DNA from: Amycolatopsis japonica
Lineage (GTDB): Bacteria > Actinomycetota > Actinomycetes > Mycobacteriales > Pseudonocardiaceae
Direction of reading: 5' to 3'
Length of the DNA: 64,000 nt
NCBI RefSeq assembly: GCF_000732925.1
Contig: NZ_CP008953.1
Location: 7,247,001 to 7,311,000 of the forward strand
A model generated the notes under the pieces. It was not told the origin of the DNA. It saw only the letters and a program-made list of their open reading frames with translations, and did no database searches. Shown here piece by piece: positions 38,628-48,792 of the stretch (within the stretch, counting starts at the first letter, position 1; each line of letters starts with the position of its first letter). Position numbers and translations under genes: made by a program.

Positions 38628-39509
38628 TCAGCCCGGAGGTGCGAAGGGGTTTTCCGGGGCCGGTTCCGTGGGCGGTTGCGGTTGGGCGACCGGGGCGGGG
38701 GCGGTCGGCTGCGGATAGGACTGCACAGCAGGCGGCCCGTACTGGACCGCCGGCTGCAGCTTCGCCTGGTCCCGTTGCCGCCGCTCGGCCAGCACCGCCG
38801 ACAGGTACGCCCAGGACGGCACCCCCGGCGGCACCGGAGCCCCGATCGCCGCCGCGACCTGCTGCGCGAGCCCGTACCCGAGCGCTTCGGCCGCTTCGGG
38901 GCGAAGCTCGCTCGTGCGGCCCAGATACTGGCGGACGGCCAGCGCGAGATCGTTCGGCAGCCGGGTCAGGTCCAGCTGCGAAGCCCAGTACGCCAGCTGC
39001 GGCGGCATCCCGACGTACGGCGTGCGCGCGGCGGGCATGCGTTCCCGGATCACCAGCGTGCCGGCGAGGTAGTCGCCGACGCGACGGCCGTTGGGTGACA
39101 GCAGCGACGTGACCACCGCCACGACGCCGAGCATGCCCAGCGCCCAGAAGTCGATGAAGAATCCGGCGAGCCCGCGGACCAGCGCGTGCCGGAACCGCAC
39201 CGGGCCGCCGTCGGTGCGGACCACCCGCAGGCCGAGCGCCATCTTCCCGAGCGTGCGGCCGCGGCTCAGTGTCTCGCAGATCACCGGGTAGCCGACCATG
39301 ATCAGCACAAGGGTCACCAGGAACAGCGTCAGTGCCAGCGCTTCGTCACCGAAGACGGCGACCTGGCTGAGCACCAGCATCGCGACGATCAGGGCGATCA
39401 GCTGGAGAGCGACGTCGAGCATCATGGCGAGCCCGCGGCTGGCCAGTTTCGCCGCGCGCACGTCCAGGACGACGGCCTCGCCGGTGACGAGTTCGGACTC
39501 TTGTTCCAC
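38628..39509 (-). CDS. RDD-family membrane protein
   Basis: 293 residues from a GTG at 39509. The RDD domain spans residues 20-160: 'AKLASRGLAMMLDVALQLIALIVAMLVL' with the R and D residues in helix 1, a second helix, 'ETLSRGRTLGKMALGLRVVRTDGGPVRFRHALVRGL' (the conserved GRTxGK loop) and 'FSPNGRRVGDYLAGTLVI'-like ending. The C-terminal 80 residues are Pro/Gln-rich and cytoplasmic. Some RDD proteins exchange Na+ or other ions for H+; others assist transport. It is divergent from the SpoIIM-like gene by 61 bases, a conserved neighbourhood in actinobacteria together with DUF58 and MoxR genes. Confidence 0.92.
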   Translation of the reverse strand: MEQESELVTGEAVVLDVRAAKLASRGLAMMLDVALQLIALIVAMLVLSQVAVFGDEALALTLFLVTLVLIMVGYPVICETLSRGRTLGKMALGLRVVRTDGGPVRFRHALVRGLAGFFIDFWALGMLGVVAVVTSLLSPNGRRVGDYLAGTLVIRERMPAARTPYVGMPPQLAYWASQLDLTRLPNDLALAVRQYLGRTSELRPEAAEALGYGLAQQVAAAIGAPVPPGVPSWAYLSAVLAERRQRDQAKLQPAVQYGPPAVQSYPQPTAPAPVAQPQPPTEPAPENPFAPPG

Positions 39510-39570
39510 CCGGCAAGCGTAGTGACGAATAGGCTGGGCGACCAAGGACGATCGCCGGGAGGGCTCCGAG

Positions 39571-40578
39571 TTGGACGTGGACGTGTTCGTCGCCGCGCAC
39601 CAGGCCGAATGGAACCGGCTGCGCGACCTCGTCGGCCGCGCCGGGAAGCTCAGCGGCCCGGACGCCGACGAGCTGGTGACGCTGTACCAGCGCGTCGCGA
39701 CGCATCTTTCGATCATCCGCTCGGTCGCGCCCGACCCGGTGCTCGTGGCGCAGCTGTCCGGCCTCGTCGCGAAGGCGCGCTCGGCCGTCACCGGTTCGCA
39801 CAGTCCCGCCTGGCGCGAGGTCGGCCTGTTCTTCACCCACCGGTTCCCGGCGGCGCTGTACCTGAGCCGTCGCTGGTGGCTGGCGTCGGCGGCGGCGTCG
39901 ATCGCGGTGATGGCGATCGCGGCGGTGTGGATCGCCGGAGACCCGCAAGTGCTCGCGTCGCTGGCCTCGCCCGAGGAGTTCAAGGACCTGACCGCGCCGG
40001 GCGGGAAATACGAGACGTACTACTCGTCCGACCCCGCGGGTTCCTTCGCCGCGCGCGTGTGGACCAACAACGCCTGGGTGGCCGCGACCTGCCTGTTCCT
40101 CGGCGTGGTGCTGGGCGTCCCGGTGATCTACGCGCTCTGGGCGAACTCCCTGAACCTCGCGATCGGCGCGGCGCTGATGTCCTCGGCCGGACGGCTCGAC
40201 GTGTTCTTCGGGCTGATCCTGCCCCACGGCCTGCTGGAGCTGACCGCGGTCTTCGTCGCGGCCGGGACGGGCCTGAAGCTCGGCTGGACGGTCATCGACC
40301 CGGGACGCCGTTCCCGGACGGCGGCGCTCGGCGAGCAAGGGCGGTCGGTCGTGGTGATGGCGCTGGGGCTGACCGTCGTGCTGCTGATCTCCGGCGTGAT
40401 CGAGGGTTTCGTGACGCCGTCGGGCCTGCCGACCTGGGCGAGGATAGGAATCGGAGTAATCGCCGAGATCGCATTCTTACTTTACGTGTTCATTGTCGGG
40501 CGTCGCGCCGCGAAAGCGGGCGAAGTGGGTGATGTCGACTGGCGATACGCTGGAGATTCTCGACCGGAAGCGGGCTGA
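39571..40578 (+). CDS. Stage II sporulation protein M-like membrane protein
   Basis: 335 residues, starting at a TTG that follows GGGAGGG (a GTG two codons later is also possible). The N-terminal 100 residues are helical and cytoplasmic, beginning 'DVDVFVAAHQAEWNRLRDLVGRAGKLSGPDADELVTLYQRVATHLS', the standard start of actinobacterial SpoIIM-like proteins. Five or six membrane helices follow, with 'FFTHRFPAALYLSRRWW', 'NNAWVAATCLFLGVVLGVPVIYALWANSLNLA' and 'LILPHGLLELTAVFVAAGTGLKLGW', the family's HGxxE motif. Its cellular role outside sporulating Firmicutes is unknown. It is normally found with RDD, DUF58 and MoxR genes, as here, though the latter lie 3 kb further on. Confidence 0.93.
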   Translation: MDVDVFVAAHQAEWNRLRDLVGRAGKLSGPDADELVTLYQRVATHLSIIRSVAPDPVLVAQLSGLVAKARSAVTGSHSPAWREVGLFFTHRFPAALYLSRRWWLASAAASIAVMAIAAVWIAGDPQVLASLASPEEFKDLTAPGGKYETYYSSDPAGSFAARVWTNNAWVAATCLFLGVVLGVPVIYALWANSLNLAIGAALMSSAGRLDVFFGLILPHGLLELTAVFVAAGTGLKLGWTVIDPGRRSRTAALGEQGRSVVVMALGLTVVLLISGVIEGFVTPSGLPTWARIGIGVIAEIAFLLYVFIVGRRAAKAGEVGDVDWRYAGDSRPEAG

Positions 40579-40595
40579 CCTGGTTAGCTCCTTTC

Positions 40596-41669
40596 ATGGG
40601 GAGAAAACGGTTACGCGCCTTCGCGATCGTCGTCCTGTCCGTACTCGCCTCGACGCTCCTCGTCGGCGCGTCCCAGGCCAGGACCGTGTCCGCGCCGTCG
40701 GGCAAGCTGAACTGGGTGGTGAGCGTCGGCGGATTCCGGACCGACGCCGACCGCAATTACGTCCGCCTCGGCTATCTCGTGTTCAACCCGGCCGACAACA
40801 CCGTCGCGCACAACTTCTGGACCTGGAGCCAGGCGGGCTTCCCCGTCCCGGTCGACAGCGGCGACGTCTACTACTGCGGTGACTGGGCGCCGGGTACCAA
40901 TCCCCGCAACAACTGCCCGATCAAGACCGCGCCCGGTTTCACCGGCGCTCCGAACGGCCACTTCACCGGCACCTACGCCGAGAACTCCGGTCAGGTGGCC
41001 ATCACCTGGACCAGCAGCACCGTCGACGGCACCACCACTCCCGTGAACCTCACGGAGACGTGGGCTGTTTCGGAGACGCGGCCCGGTCTCGGACGTCTGC
41101 AACTGGTGAGCGACAACTACTCGATCACCAGCGGCATCGCCTACGGCAGCAACGCCTCCCTCGCGCAGACCAGCAAGGCCCCGATGAGTTCGGTCCGCGC
41201 GACCCAGCGGTCGTACCTGCTCGAAGGGCAGGGCGTGAACCGCCGCGCGATCACGAACTGGACCCGCGGCAGCAGCGGCGCGCTCGGCGTCGGCCCGGCG
41301 TGGAACAAGTGCGACGACGGCTCCTGCCTCGGGTACGTGCAGTACGACTCCGGATGCGACCCGACCTCCTGTTGCCTCCCCGGCGCCGGATACGAGGCCT
41401 GCGCGAAGAAGATCATCGACACCGGCGACAGGCGGTTCTACTACCTGAGCGACGCCTTCGGCGGACGGCGCAACAGCTACGAGTTCTGGTGCGAATGCCT
41501 GTCCTACAACGGTTGCTACCTCGGCAACAGTCACGTCCGCCCGCTGCTGCAGGTGATCGACGACGCGGGCGCGTTCCAGGGCTGGGTCGGCGCCGAGGTC
41601 AGCCCGGACCGGAACGGTTCGCGGGATCCGTCGGCTGAGTACTACTCGAGTTTCGCGCTGGTGGCTTAG
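40596..41669 (+). CDS. Secreted cysteine-rich orphan protein
   Basis: 357 residues with a signal peptide (MGRKRLRAFAIVVLSVLASTLLVGASQA). The mature half nearest the N-terminus looks beta-rich with many Trp, Tyr and Asn residues ('WVVSVGGFRTDADRNYVRLGYLVFNPADNTVAHNFWTW'). The C-terminal part is rich in Cys: 'KCDDGSCLG', 'SGCDPTSCCLPG', 'YEACAKK' and 'FWCECLSYNGCYLG', giving 11 cysteines with two earlier ones, enough for several disulfides. I do not recognise the family. It begins 17 bases after the SpoIIM-like gene without a clear ribosome binding site, and ends before a 32-bp perfect hairpin. Its codon use looks like that of the neighbours, but the gene splits a cluster that is normally continuous. 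Confidence 0.82.
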   Translation: MGRKRLRAFAIVVLSVLASTLLVGASQARTVSAPSGKLNWVVSVGGFRTDADRNYVRLGYLVFNPADNTVAHNFWTWSQAGFPVPVDSGDVYYCGDWAPGTNPRNNCPIKTAPGFTGAPNGHFTGTYAENSGQVAITWTSSTVDGTTTPVNLTETWAVSETRPGLGRLQLVSDNYSITSGIAYGSNASLAQTSKAPMSSVRATQRSYLLEGQGVNRRAITNWTRGSSGALGVGPAWNKCDDGSCLGYVQYDSGCDPTSCCLPGAGYEACAKKIIDTGDRRFYYLSDAFGGRRNSYEFWCECLSYNGCYLGNSHVRPLLQVIDDAGAFQGWVGAEVSPDRNGSRDPSAEYYSSFALVA

Positions 41670-41679
41670 GTTTCGCGTG

Positions 41680-41745
41680 GGCCGGGTTGGTCGTGAGTGG
41701 CGTTTCGGGTTCTAACCCGAAACGCCACTCACGACCAACCCGGCC
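41680..41745. terminator. 32-bp perfect hairpin (GTCGTGAGTGGCG family)
   Basis: The arms 41680-41711 and 41714-41745 are fully complementary around a two-base loop. The inner 22 or so bases, with one paired change, recur at 50016-50067. It sits between convergent genes. Confidence 0.85.
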
Positions 41746-41750
41746 GCAGC

Positions 41751-42545
41751 TCAGCAGGTGCAGCTGCCCTCGAAGGTGATGCTGTTCCCGTCCTCCAGGC
41801 TCGCGCTGCCGGTGAACCGGATCTCGAACTCGCCCGGTTCGGTCAGCACGATCTTCGGGCTGGTCGCCGAACCGTCGGCGCCGGTCTTGGCCGCCGCCGT
41901 CTCGGAGCCGCCTTCGAAGACCAGCACGTTCTTCGGCCGTGCCGCGCGGACGAAGAAGTTCACCGGCACGTCCGCCGCGGGCTGGCCGTTCTCACCGATC
42001 ACGCGCACCACGAACGGCTGGCCGGGCGTCTTCGTGGACAGCCGCTGCCCGTTCCCCGACAGGATCGCGAGTGTCCGCACCCCCGCCGCCCAGGTGTTGG
42101 ACAGCCCCGGCAGCGAACAGACCTCCTGGTACAGACGCGATCCGACGGCGGGCGCCTCCGCGGTCAGGCAGCGCGCGGTCGCCACGTTCGCCAGCAGAAC
42201 CAGCCCGGGCAGCCCGGCGTTGCGGCGCCACTGCTGGTGGCGGTCCTTGCCGTCGCACGCCACGAGTTTGACGCCGACGCCGTCGACGGGGCTGATCGCC
42301 GTCAGGCACTGTCCACTCGCGACATGCTTGTACGACAACGCCGCCTTGTCGTACACCCATTGCGCGTTGGCGTCCTTCGCGTCCGCGAGCGAAAGCTTGC
42401 CGTCGGCCGCGGCCAAGGAGACGGTTCCGCCCCCGTCGGCGAGGTAGACGGGCTTCCCGGCGGGCTGCGCGGAAGCGGGTGACACGAGCAGCACCACCGG
42501 AAGCACCGCGAAGAACAGCACGAGCTTGCGCAAACCTGGCCCCAT
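41751..42545 (-). CDS. Secreted protein with ricin-B-like lectin and Ig-like regions
   Basis: 264 residues from the ATG at 42545. A signal peptide ends near 'VLLVSPASAQPA'. Residues 30-150 read as one beta-trefoil unit: 'QWVYDKAALSYKHVASGQCLTAISPVDGVGVKLVACDGKDRHQQWRRN' and 'LLANVATARCLTAEAPAVGSRLYQEVCS', with the QxW-like repeats typical of ricin B lectins. The last 100 residues resemble a bacterial Ig-like (Big) domain: 'PFVVRVIGENGQPAADVPVNFFVRAARP...DGSATSPKIVLTEPGEFEIRFTGS', ending in CTC. It may bind a polysaccharide outside the cell. It converges with the Cys-rich gene and is not part of the conserved membrane cluster. Sugar binding is inferred from the fold only. Confidence 0.78.
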   Translation of the reverse strand: MGPGLRKLVLFFAVLPVVLLVSPASAQPAGKPVYLADGGGTVSLAAADGKLSLADAKDANAQWVYDKAALSYKHVASGQCLTAISPVDGVGVKLVACDGKDRHQQWRRNAGLPGLVLLANVATARCLTAEAPAVGSRLYQEVCSLPGLSNTWAAGVRTLAILSGNGQRLSTKTPGQPFVVRVIGENGQPAADVPVNFFVRAARPKNVLVFEGGSETAAAKTGADGSATSPKIVLTEPGEFEIRFTGSASLEDGNSITFEGSCTC

Positions 42546-42618
42546 CCTGTCGGTCCGGATCTCCTTCCGAGCTAACCGCCCGCGCCCCCGCCCGCCAACC
42601 GGCACCACTCCATCGGGT

Positions 42619-43365
42619 TCAGCCGAACCGCACATGCGTCTGCCACAGCTTGAACAGATCAAGATCACCGACGACGTCCTCGGCGTCCTCGCGCTGGTAG
42701 AGCGCCAGCAACAGATTCGTCAGCGAGCCACGCACGGTCACGGCGGCCCCGAGCCGACCCCGCTCCCAGGTGACGACCGGGCCGTCGAGGCCGAGGAACC
42801 ACGCGTGTTCCCCCGACTCGAAACCGACGGACCGGCCGGAGCCGAGGATCTCCCGCTTCTCCGGCCTGAACTCGAAATGCAGCGGGAGCGATTCGAGTTC
42901 CATCCACTCGTCGATCGCGTCGCGGACGACTTCGGGCGAAGCGCGGAACTCCAGGCCCGCGGCCAGCGCCGCGTCGGCGCGGTGAACCAGCGTCTCGTGG
43001 GTGAAACGACGCGCGTAGAACGACGCGGTCCGGTAGTGGAACGGCACCCAGACTTCGGCGTCGGGCCCCGCGTCCCGCAGCGCGGACGCCAGCGCGGAAG
43101 CACCGTCCACCAGCCAAGACGCGGGCAACGGGCCGGAATCGTCGCCGTCCACCCGGCGCACCTGGTCGTCGGGAACCGGCGCCGTCGCCCGGCTCCGGAC
43201 GATCTCGGCCGCCCAGCGGTGCCCGCCGCCGAGGTGCCGCACCAGCGCGCCCAGCGTCCAGCCGGGACAGGACGGCACGGGCGTCGTCAGGTCGGCGTCC
43301 GCCAGTTCGGTCGTGAGTAATTCGGCCTGGGTGACGATCTCCGCGCAGTGCCGGTCGAAATCCAT
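42619..43365 (-). CDS. Maleylpyruvate isomerase-family mycothiol-dependent enzyme (TIGR03083 type)
   Basis: 248 residues. The N-terminal DinB/MDMPI helical domain has 'FDRHCAEIVTQAELLTTELADADLTTPVPSCPGWTLGALVRHLGGGHRWAAEIV', where the Cys-Pro-Gly-Trp and the following 'HLGGGH' supply the metal/thiol site region, and the second histidine cluster is in 'RRFTHETLVHRADAALAAG', ending the four-helix bundle. The C-terminal domain ('VTVRGSLTNLLLALYQRED') is the usual partner. The family uses mycothiol as cofactor in isomerase or S-transferase reactions. The substrate of this member is unknown. It is separated by 58 bases from the DUF58 gene upstream on the same strand, so it may be transcribed from that operon. 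Confidence 0.88.
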   Translation of the reverse strand: MDFDRHCAEIVTQAELLTTELADADLTTPVPSCPGWTLGALVRHLGGGHRWAAEIVRSRATAPVPDDQVRRVDGDDSGPLPASWLVDGASALASALRDAGPDAEVWVPFHYRTASFYARRFTHETLVHRADAALAAGLEFRASPEVVRDAIDEWMELESLPLHFEFRPEKREILGSGRSVGFESGEHAWFLGLDGPVVTWERGRLGAAVTVRGSLTNLLLALYQREDAEDVVGDLDLFKLWQTHVRFG

Positions 43366-43423
43366 CGTGTCCTCCTGGTGCTCGGTTCGCCAGGAGGTCG
43401 GAGCCGGCGCGCGGCTCTCGACA

Positions 43424-44709
43424 TCACAGTCGTCCGGCGGCCTTCAGCGCGAGATACCGGTCCGCCAGCCGCGGCGGCAGATCCTCGGGCACGGCGTCGA
43501 CGACCTCGACCCCGTGCCGCGCCAGCCGCGCGGTGACCTGGCGCCGTTCGGCCAGCACCCGCTCGGCCGCCGCCGCGTCGTAGACGGCTTCCGCGTCGCC
43601 ACGGCCCGCCGCCATCTCGGCGACCCGCGGGTCCGCGACCGAAGCGATCATCAGCTGATGCCGCGAGGTCAGCTTCGACAGCACCGGGAACAGGCCTTCT
43701 TCCAGCGGCGCCGCGTCCAGCCCGGTCAGGAGGACGACCAGCGCGCGCCGCCGGGTCCGCCGCAGCACCTCCGCGACCATGCCCCGCGCGTCGGTCTCGA
43801 CCAGCGACGGTTCGAGCGGCGCCATCGCGTTCACCAAGGCGGGCAACAGATCCGTCGATCCCTGGACCGCCGCGTGGACCTGCCGGTCATACGCCAGCAG
43901 ATCGACACGGTCACCCGCCCGGGCGGCGAGCACGGCCAGCAGCAGGGCCGCGTCCATCGCCGCGTCGAGCCGCGGCGCGTCCCCGACCCGGCCCGCCGAA
44001 ACGCGGCCGGTGTCGAGCACCAGCACCACGTGCCGGTCGCGTTCGGGACGCCAGGTCCGCACCATGACGTCGGACGCGCGCGCCGAAGCCCGCCAGTCGA
44101 TCGACCTGACGTCGTCGCCGATCACGTACTCGCGCAACGAGTCGAATTCCGTGCCCTGGCCCCGGATCAGCACCGCGTTGCGGCCATCGAGCTGCTGCAG
44201 CCGCGCCAGCCGCGACGGCAGATGCTTGCGGCTGTGGAACGGCGGCAGCACCCGCACGGTCCACGGCACGTCGTGCGAACCCTGCCGGGCGGCGAGCCCC
44301 AGCGGCCCGGTCGACCGGACGGTGACCCGGACCGCCGTCCGGTCGCCGCGACGGGTCGGCAGAAGTCGTGTGGTCACGACACGGCGTTCGCCCGCAGGCA
44401 GGGTGAGGCGGTGCCGGTCCTCCGCGCCGGCGCTGGGCGGCCAGGCGTCGCGGAGCCACGCGCGCACCGGACGGCCGCCGGGATTGGCCACGGTCAGCGT
44501 GACCTCGCACTCCTCCCCCAGCCGCACGGACGTCGCGCCGGACCGCGCGAACTGAAGCCGTCGCACACTCCCGGCGAGCAGGAGATCCAGCACCACCACC
44601 AGAAGCAGCACCGCCGCGGCCAGCCCGATCCCGGCCCACGAGGGCAGCAGGAAACCGACCACCGGCGCCGCGAGGAGCGCCAGCAGCCCGAGCCGCCCGG
44701 TGACGGCCA

Positions 44710-44710
<1 letters not shown>
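43424..44710 (-). CDS. DUF58 protein with von Willebrand A-like domain
   Basis: 428 residues. Two N-terminal membrane helices (residues 4-45) are followed by a beta-rich region with 'VTLTVANPGGRPVRAWLRDAWPPSAG', and then the DUF58 signature 'EFDSLREYVIGDDVRSIDWRASARASDVMVRTWRPERDRHVVLVLDTGR'. That ends in a vWA-like nucleotide-free fold with a DxG-type metal site rather than a full MIDAS. Such proteins work with MoxR ATPases, apparently in assembly or activation of envelope complexes. Its ATG shares one base with the stop of the MoxR gene (TGATG), which gives strong translational coupling. Confidence 0.95.
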
Positions 44711-45686
<976 letters not shown>

Positions 45687-45690
<4 letters not shown>

Positions 45691-46811
45691 GACCGCTCCA
45701 CCTCTCGTTCCACGACATCGAGTCCGTCCGCCAGCCGCACCAGCGCGGCGTCATCCGCGGGCGGATCCCCGTACAACAGCGCGCCGATCTCCGCGGGCGC
45801 CCGGCCGGTCCGCGCGGCGACGGACTCCACCAACGCGGCCGGTTCGGCGTCGCGGGTGAGCCCCAGCAACGGCCGGAGCCGCGCGCGGGCCGCCTCACGC
45901 AAGGTTTCCCCGGCGTGCGCGGCGGCCTTCGCCTTGCGATACAACCTCGCCCTGCCCTCGGTGGCCTCGGCCGCGCGGACCACGACCGGGATCGGCTCGG
46001 TCACCACCGGCCCCAGCCGTCGCGAGCGCCACAACGCCAGCAGCACCACCGCGACCCCGGCCTGCAGAGCCGCGTACGACCAGCCCGCCGGGATCAGTTC
46101 GGACAGCGGCTTCTTTTCGGTCTCCAGCGAGGGGTCGGCGGGCGTCGGCAGGTACCAGACGAGCCGCTCGTGCTTGCCGAGCATCCGCATCGCCAGCGCC
46201 GCGTTGCCCTCGTCGGCCAGCCACTCGTTGGTCAGCGGGGCGGGGGTGCCGAGCACGGTCACCGTCCCTTGTGGACCGGGGACCTCGAGATACGAGCCGC
46301 CGTAGCAGTCCAGGGCCCGCGGTTGCGTGGCCGAATACTTCAGACCGCCCATCGTCGCGCTCCCCGCCGCCACGGGATCCGCGGCCTCGCACTCGGGCGT
46401 GCGGGTCTCGATCTCGGCCTGGCCGCTCACCCGCACGCCGGGAAGGACTTCCTCGACCGTGCCGGGGCTCGGCTGCACCAGCACGATGTGCTCGGCGTTC
46501 TGCCTGATCTCCGCGAAGGCGCTCTTGGGCACGTACTCGGGTTTGGTGATCAAGACCGTCGCGTCCCTCGCGACTCCCTTGGCCTCGGCGGCGGTGCGCA
46601 CGACCGGGATCTTGACGCCTTCCCGTTCCAGCAACGTCGCCAGCGCGCGGCCGCCGCCGGGCTCGTAGGAACCCGGTTCGAGCGCGCCGGTGGTCTGCTC
46701 GCCCTGGAGGAGCACGAGCAGCGTGCCGGTCAGCACGATCAGGAGGACGACCGCGAGCGGGAGCCGCACCCCGCGCCAGATCCGGCGGGCGTCGGGCGAA
46801 ACCGAGGTCAT
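45687..46811 (-). CDS. DUF4350 membrane protein
   Basis: 374 residues. An N-terminal helix (LPLAVVLLIVLTGTLLVLLQ) precedes an outer domain of about 220 residues whose first half has the DUF4350 pattern 'GALEPGSYEPGGGRALATLLEREGVKIPVVRTAAEAKG...TVLITKPEYVP', resembling a GATase-like fold. Residues in 'LTNEWLADEGNAALAMRMLGKHERLVWYLPTP' are typical. A second helix (WSYAALQAGVAVVLLALWRS) leads to a cytoplasmic C-terminal tail. The family is found with MoxR/DUF58 genes in actinobacteria; its activity is unknown. Overlaps of four bases at both ends place it firmly in the operon. Confidence 0.92.
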
Positions 46812-47449
46812 CCGGCCGCCAAGGCGACCGGCCGGGCACGACGGCAGCGTTCGTCCAAATCGGACAGTGACCGGTAGCCGTCCGCCGTGGCGGGGATGTC
46901 TCCATAGTGGACGTCGTCGAACAGCCGGGCGCCGGCGCGCAGGGGCTCGGCGACGTCGGGAAGCAGCCGTCCGGCTTCGAGGGCGGCCTCGTCGGCGGTC
47001 CGTCCGGACTTCTCGTCGAGCAGCGCCCGCTCCTCCAAGGACCGCACCACGGCACGGAACCGCTCACGCACGGCGTCGTCGAAGTCGCCCCGCGCCGCGG
47101 CTTCCTCGGCCGCCTTGCGATGTTCGCCGGAAGCCTTGCGCTGCCCGGCGAACACGGCGCGCCCGCTCCTGGCCGACGTCGCCAAGGGTCCGGACTTCAG
47201 CCGGATCACCACGACCAGCACGATCAGCACGACGGCCAGCAGCACCACGGCGAAGATCCCGCCGGGCACGACGCCATTGACCGTTTCGAGGAAACCCAGC
47301 AGTTTCTCGACCACCCAGGTGAACGCCTCGGACAGCCAGCTCGGTTTCGCGGCCTGGTAGGCCGGTCCCGAGAGCTCCTCGGCGGCGCGCAGCCGGGCGG
47401 TGTCCCGGTCGATGTCGACCGGGACCTCGGTGAGGAAGCGCGTCACCAT
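46808..47449 (-). CDS. DUF4129 membrane protein
   Basis: 213 residues from the ATG at 47449; a GTG at 47446 would give the usual four-base overlap with the gene upstream. A single helix (GGIFAVVLLAVVLIVLVVVIRL) divides an outer N-terminal part from a cytoplasmic C-terminal domain with the DUF4129 motif 'HRKAAEEAAARGDFDDAVRERFRAVVRSLEERALLDEKSGRTADEAALEAGR', a transglutaminase-associated helical domain. The N-terminus 'DIDRDTARLRAAEELSGPAYQAAKPSWLSEAFTWV' is also standard. It is the first gene of the tight DUF4129-DUF4350-MoxR-DUF58 unit, or the second if the polytopic protein upstream is included. No transglutaminase domain protein is present in this window. Confidence 0.92.
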   Translation of the reverse strand: MVTRFLTEVPVDIDRDTARLRAAEELSGPAYQAAKPSWLSEAFTWVVEKLLGFLETVNGVVPGGIFAVVLLAVVLIVLVVVIRLKSGPLATSARSGRAVFAGQRKASGEHRKAAEEAAARGDFDDAVRERFRAVVRSLEERALLDEKSGRTADEAALEAGRLLPDVAEPLRAGARLFDDVHYGDIPATADGYRSLSDLDERCRRARPVALAAG

Positions 47450-48576
47450 GCCTGCGGCGGAGGCGGCGTCTGGATGCCGGCCGCGCGGGCCAGCTCGATG
47501 TCCATGCCCTCGCGGCGCATCCGCTGGTCGATGTAGAGGATCACGGTGACCAGTGCGGTGAACGGGCCGACGATCGTCTGGGCGATCACCGTGCCGACCG
47601 ACTGGAGGATCAGGTCACCGGTCGACGGGACGTAGATCTGGTCCAGATTGCCGAAGATCGACAGGAAGGCGCTGAAGCTGAACGGGATCGTGATGATCGA
47701 CGCCAGGAACGACGAGATCACGTACGCCAGCAACAGGATCCCGAAGACCCGCCAGAACATGCCGGAGACCAGCTTCACCGACCGGCGGAACGCCTCCATC
47801 ACGGTGCCGCGTTCGAGGATGAACGCCGGGCTGGCCAGCGCCCAGAAGGTGTAGGGGATGATCGCGGGCAGCAGGCAGAAGATCGCCCCGACCAGGATCG
47901 CCAGCGTGTAGAGCACGGTCAGCCCGAGCAGCGGCAGCAGCCGGGGCGCCGCCTCCTTCGCGGCCTCTTTGAACGTGACCGGTTTGCCGAGGACGGCCTT
48001 GCCCATCAGGACGGTCAGGAATCCGGTCAGGACGGTCGTCCCGAGCAGGGTGGCGACGAGGGTGATGAACGACGTCGCCAGCGTCCCGCCGAGGATGCCG
48101 ACCATCTGGTTCATCAGTTCCTGATCGGTGGCCGCCGGGCCGAGATCGCGGACCTGTTCGAGGTCGCCCGTCGTGTCGACCAGCAGCAGTCCGACCAGGT
48201 TGATGGCCGCGGTGAGCACGGCGGTGACCGCGGCGGCGCCGAAGACCATCCGCCAGTACTTGCGCATGGCCGTGACCGCGCCGTCGAGGATGTCGGTCAG
48301 GTTCAGCGGGCGCAGCGGGATGACGCCGGGCCTGCCGAGGCCGACCTTCCAGTTCGGGTACTGCTGCTGCGGCGGGGGCTGGTACGACGGCAGCGGAGGC
48401 GGCGGCGTCGCCCCGGAGGGTGACTGCCACTGCTGCGCCGCTTGCCCCTGCGGCGGCGTCGGCGTGTCCGACTGCGGCGGGGCCGGTGTATCCGCCTGCG
48501 GCTGTGGTGATTCCCCCGCCTGCGGCTTCGGCGTCTCGGTGCCTTCCGGCCCGGACGGTCCGCCGGTCTCCGTCAT
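47443..48576 (-). CDS. Polytopic membrane protein related to the glycerophosphodiesterase membrane domain
   Basis: 377 residues. The N-terminal 80 residues are a Pro/Gln-rich cytoplasmic tail with repeated 'DTPxPPQ' units. Then 'PGVIPLRPLNLTDILDGAVTAMRKYWRMVFGAAAVTAV' marks the start of a six-helix region of the type annotated as a glycerophosphoryl diester phosphodiesterase membrane domain, without a phosphodiesterase catalytic domain. 'FWALASPAFILERGTVMEAFRRSVKLVSGMFWRVFGILLL' is the conserved loop and helix. It heads the DUF4129-MoxR operon. The ATG at 48576 lies 217 bases from the divergent second metallopeptidase gene. Its function is unknown; a scaffold role for the operon products is only a guess. 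Confidence 0.9.
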   Translation of the reverse strand: MTETGGPSGPEGTETPKPQAGESPQPQADTPAPPQSDTPTPPQGQAAQQWQSPSGATPPPPLPSYQPPPQQQYPNWKVGLGRPGVIPLRPLNLTDILDGAVTAMRKYWRMVFGAAAVTAVLTAAINLVGLLLVDTTGDLEQVRDLGPAATDQELMNQMVGILGGTLATSFITLVATLLGTTVLTGFLTVLMGKAVLGKPVTFKEAAKEAAPRLLPLLGLTVLYTLAILVGAIFCLLPAIIPYTFWALASPAFILERGTVMEAFRRSVKLVSGMFWRVFGILLLAYVISSFLASIITIPFSFSAFLSIFGNLDQIYVPSTGDLILQSVGTVIAQTIVGPFTALVTVILYIDQRMRREGMDIELARAAGIQTPPPPQAW

Positions 48577-48792
48577 GCGACAGCCCCTTACCCGTTCACG
48601 TTGCTTACGAACACTCTTCCAGAGGGTCCGACACCCGGCCAGAGCTGGGGGGACGACACTGATGGGTGACCGCTCGCCTCACGCTGGATACCCTCTGCAG
48701 CCGAGCTGTGGGTGGGGACGCCGTTAGCTCGTTATGCTGAACATCGGACCGGGTGCCCCCGGTTCGCCCCTAGAACCACCGGGACCGACTTG

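Noticed and set aside
40596..43365. Genomic island with integrase and attachment sites
   Set aside because: No integrase, tRNA or direct repeats were found at the edges; the interval is better described as an accessory insert of unknown mechanism.
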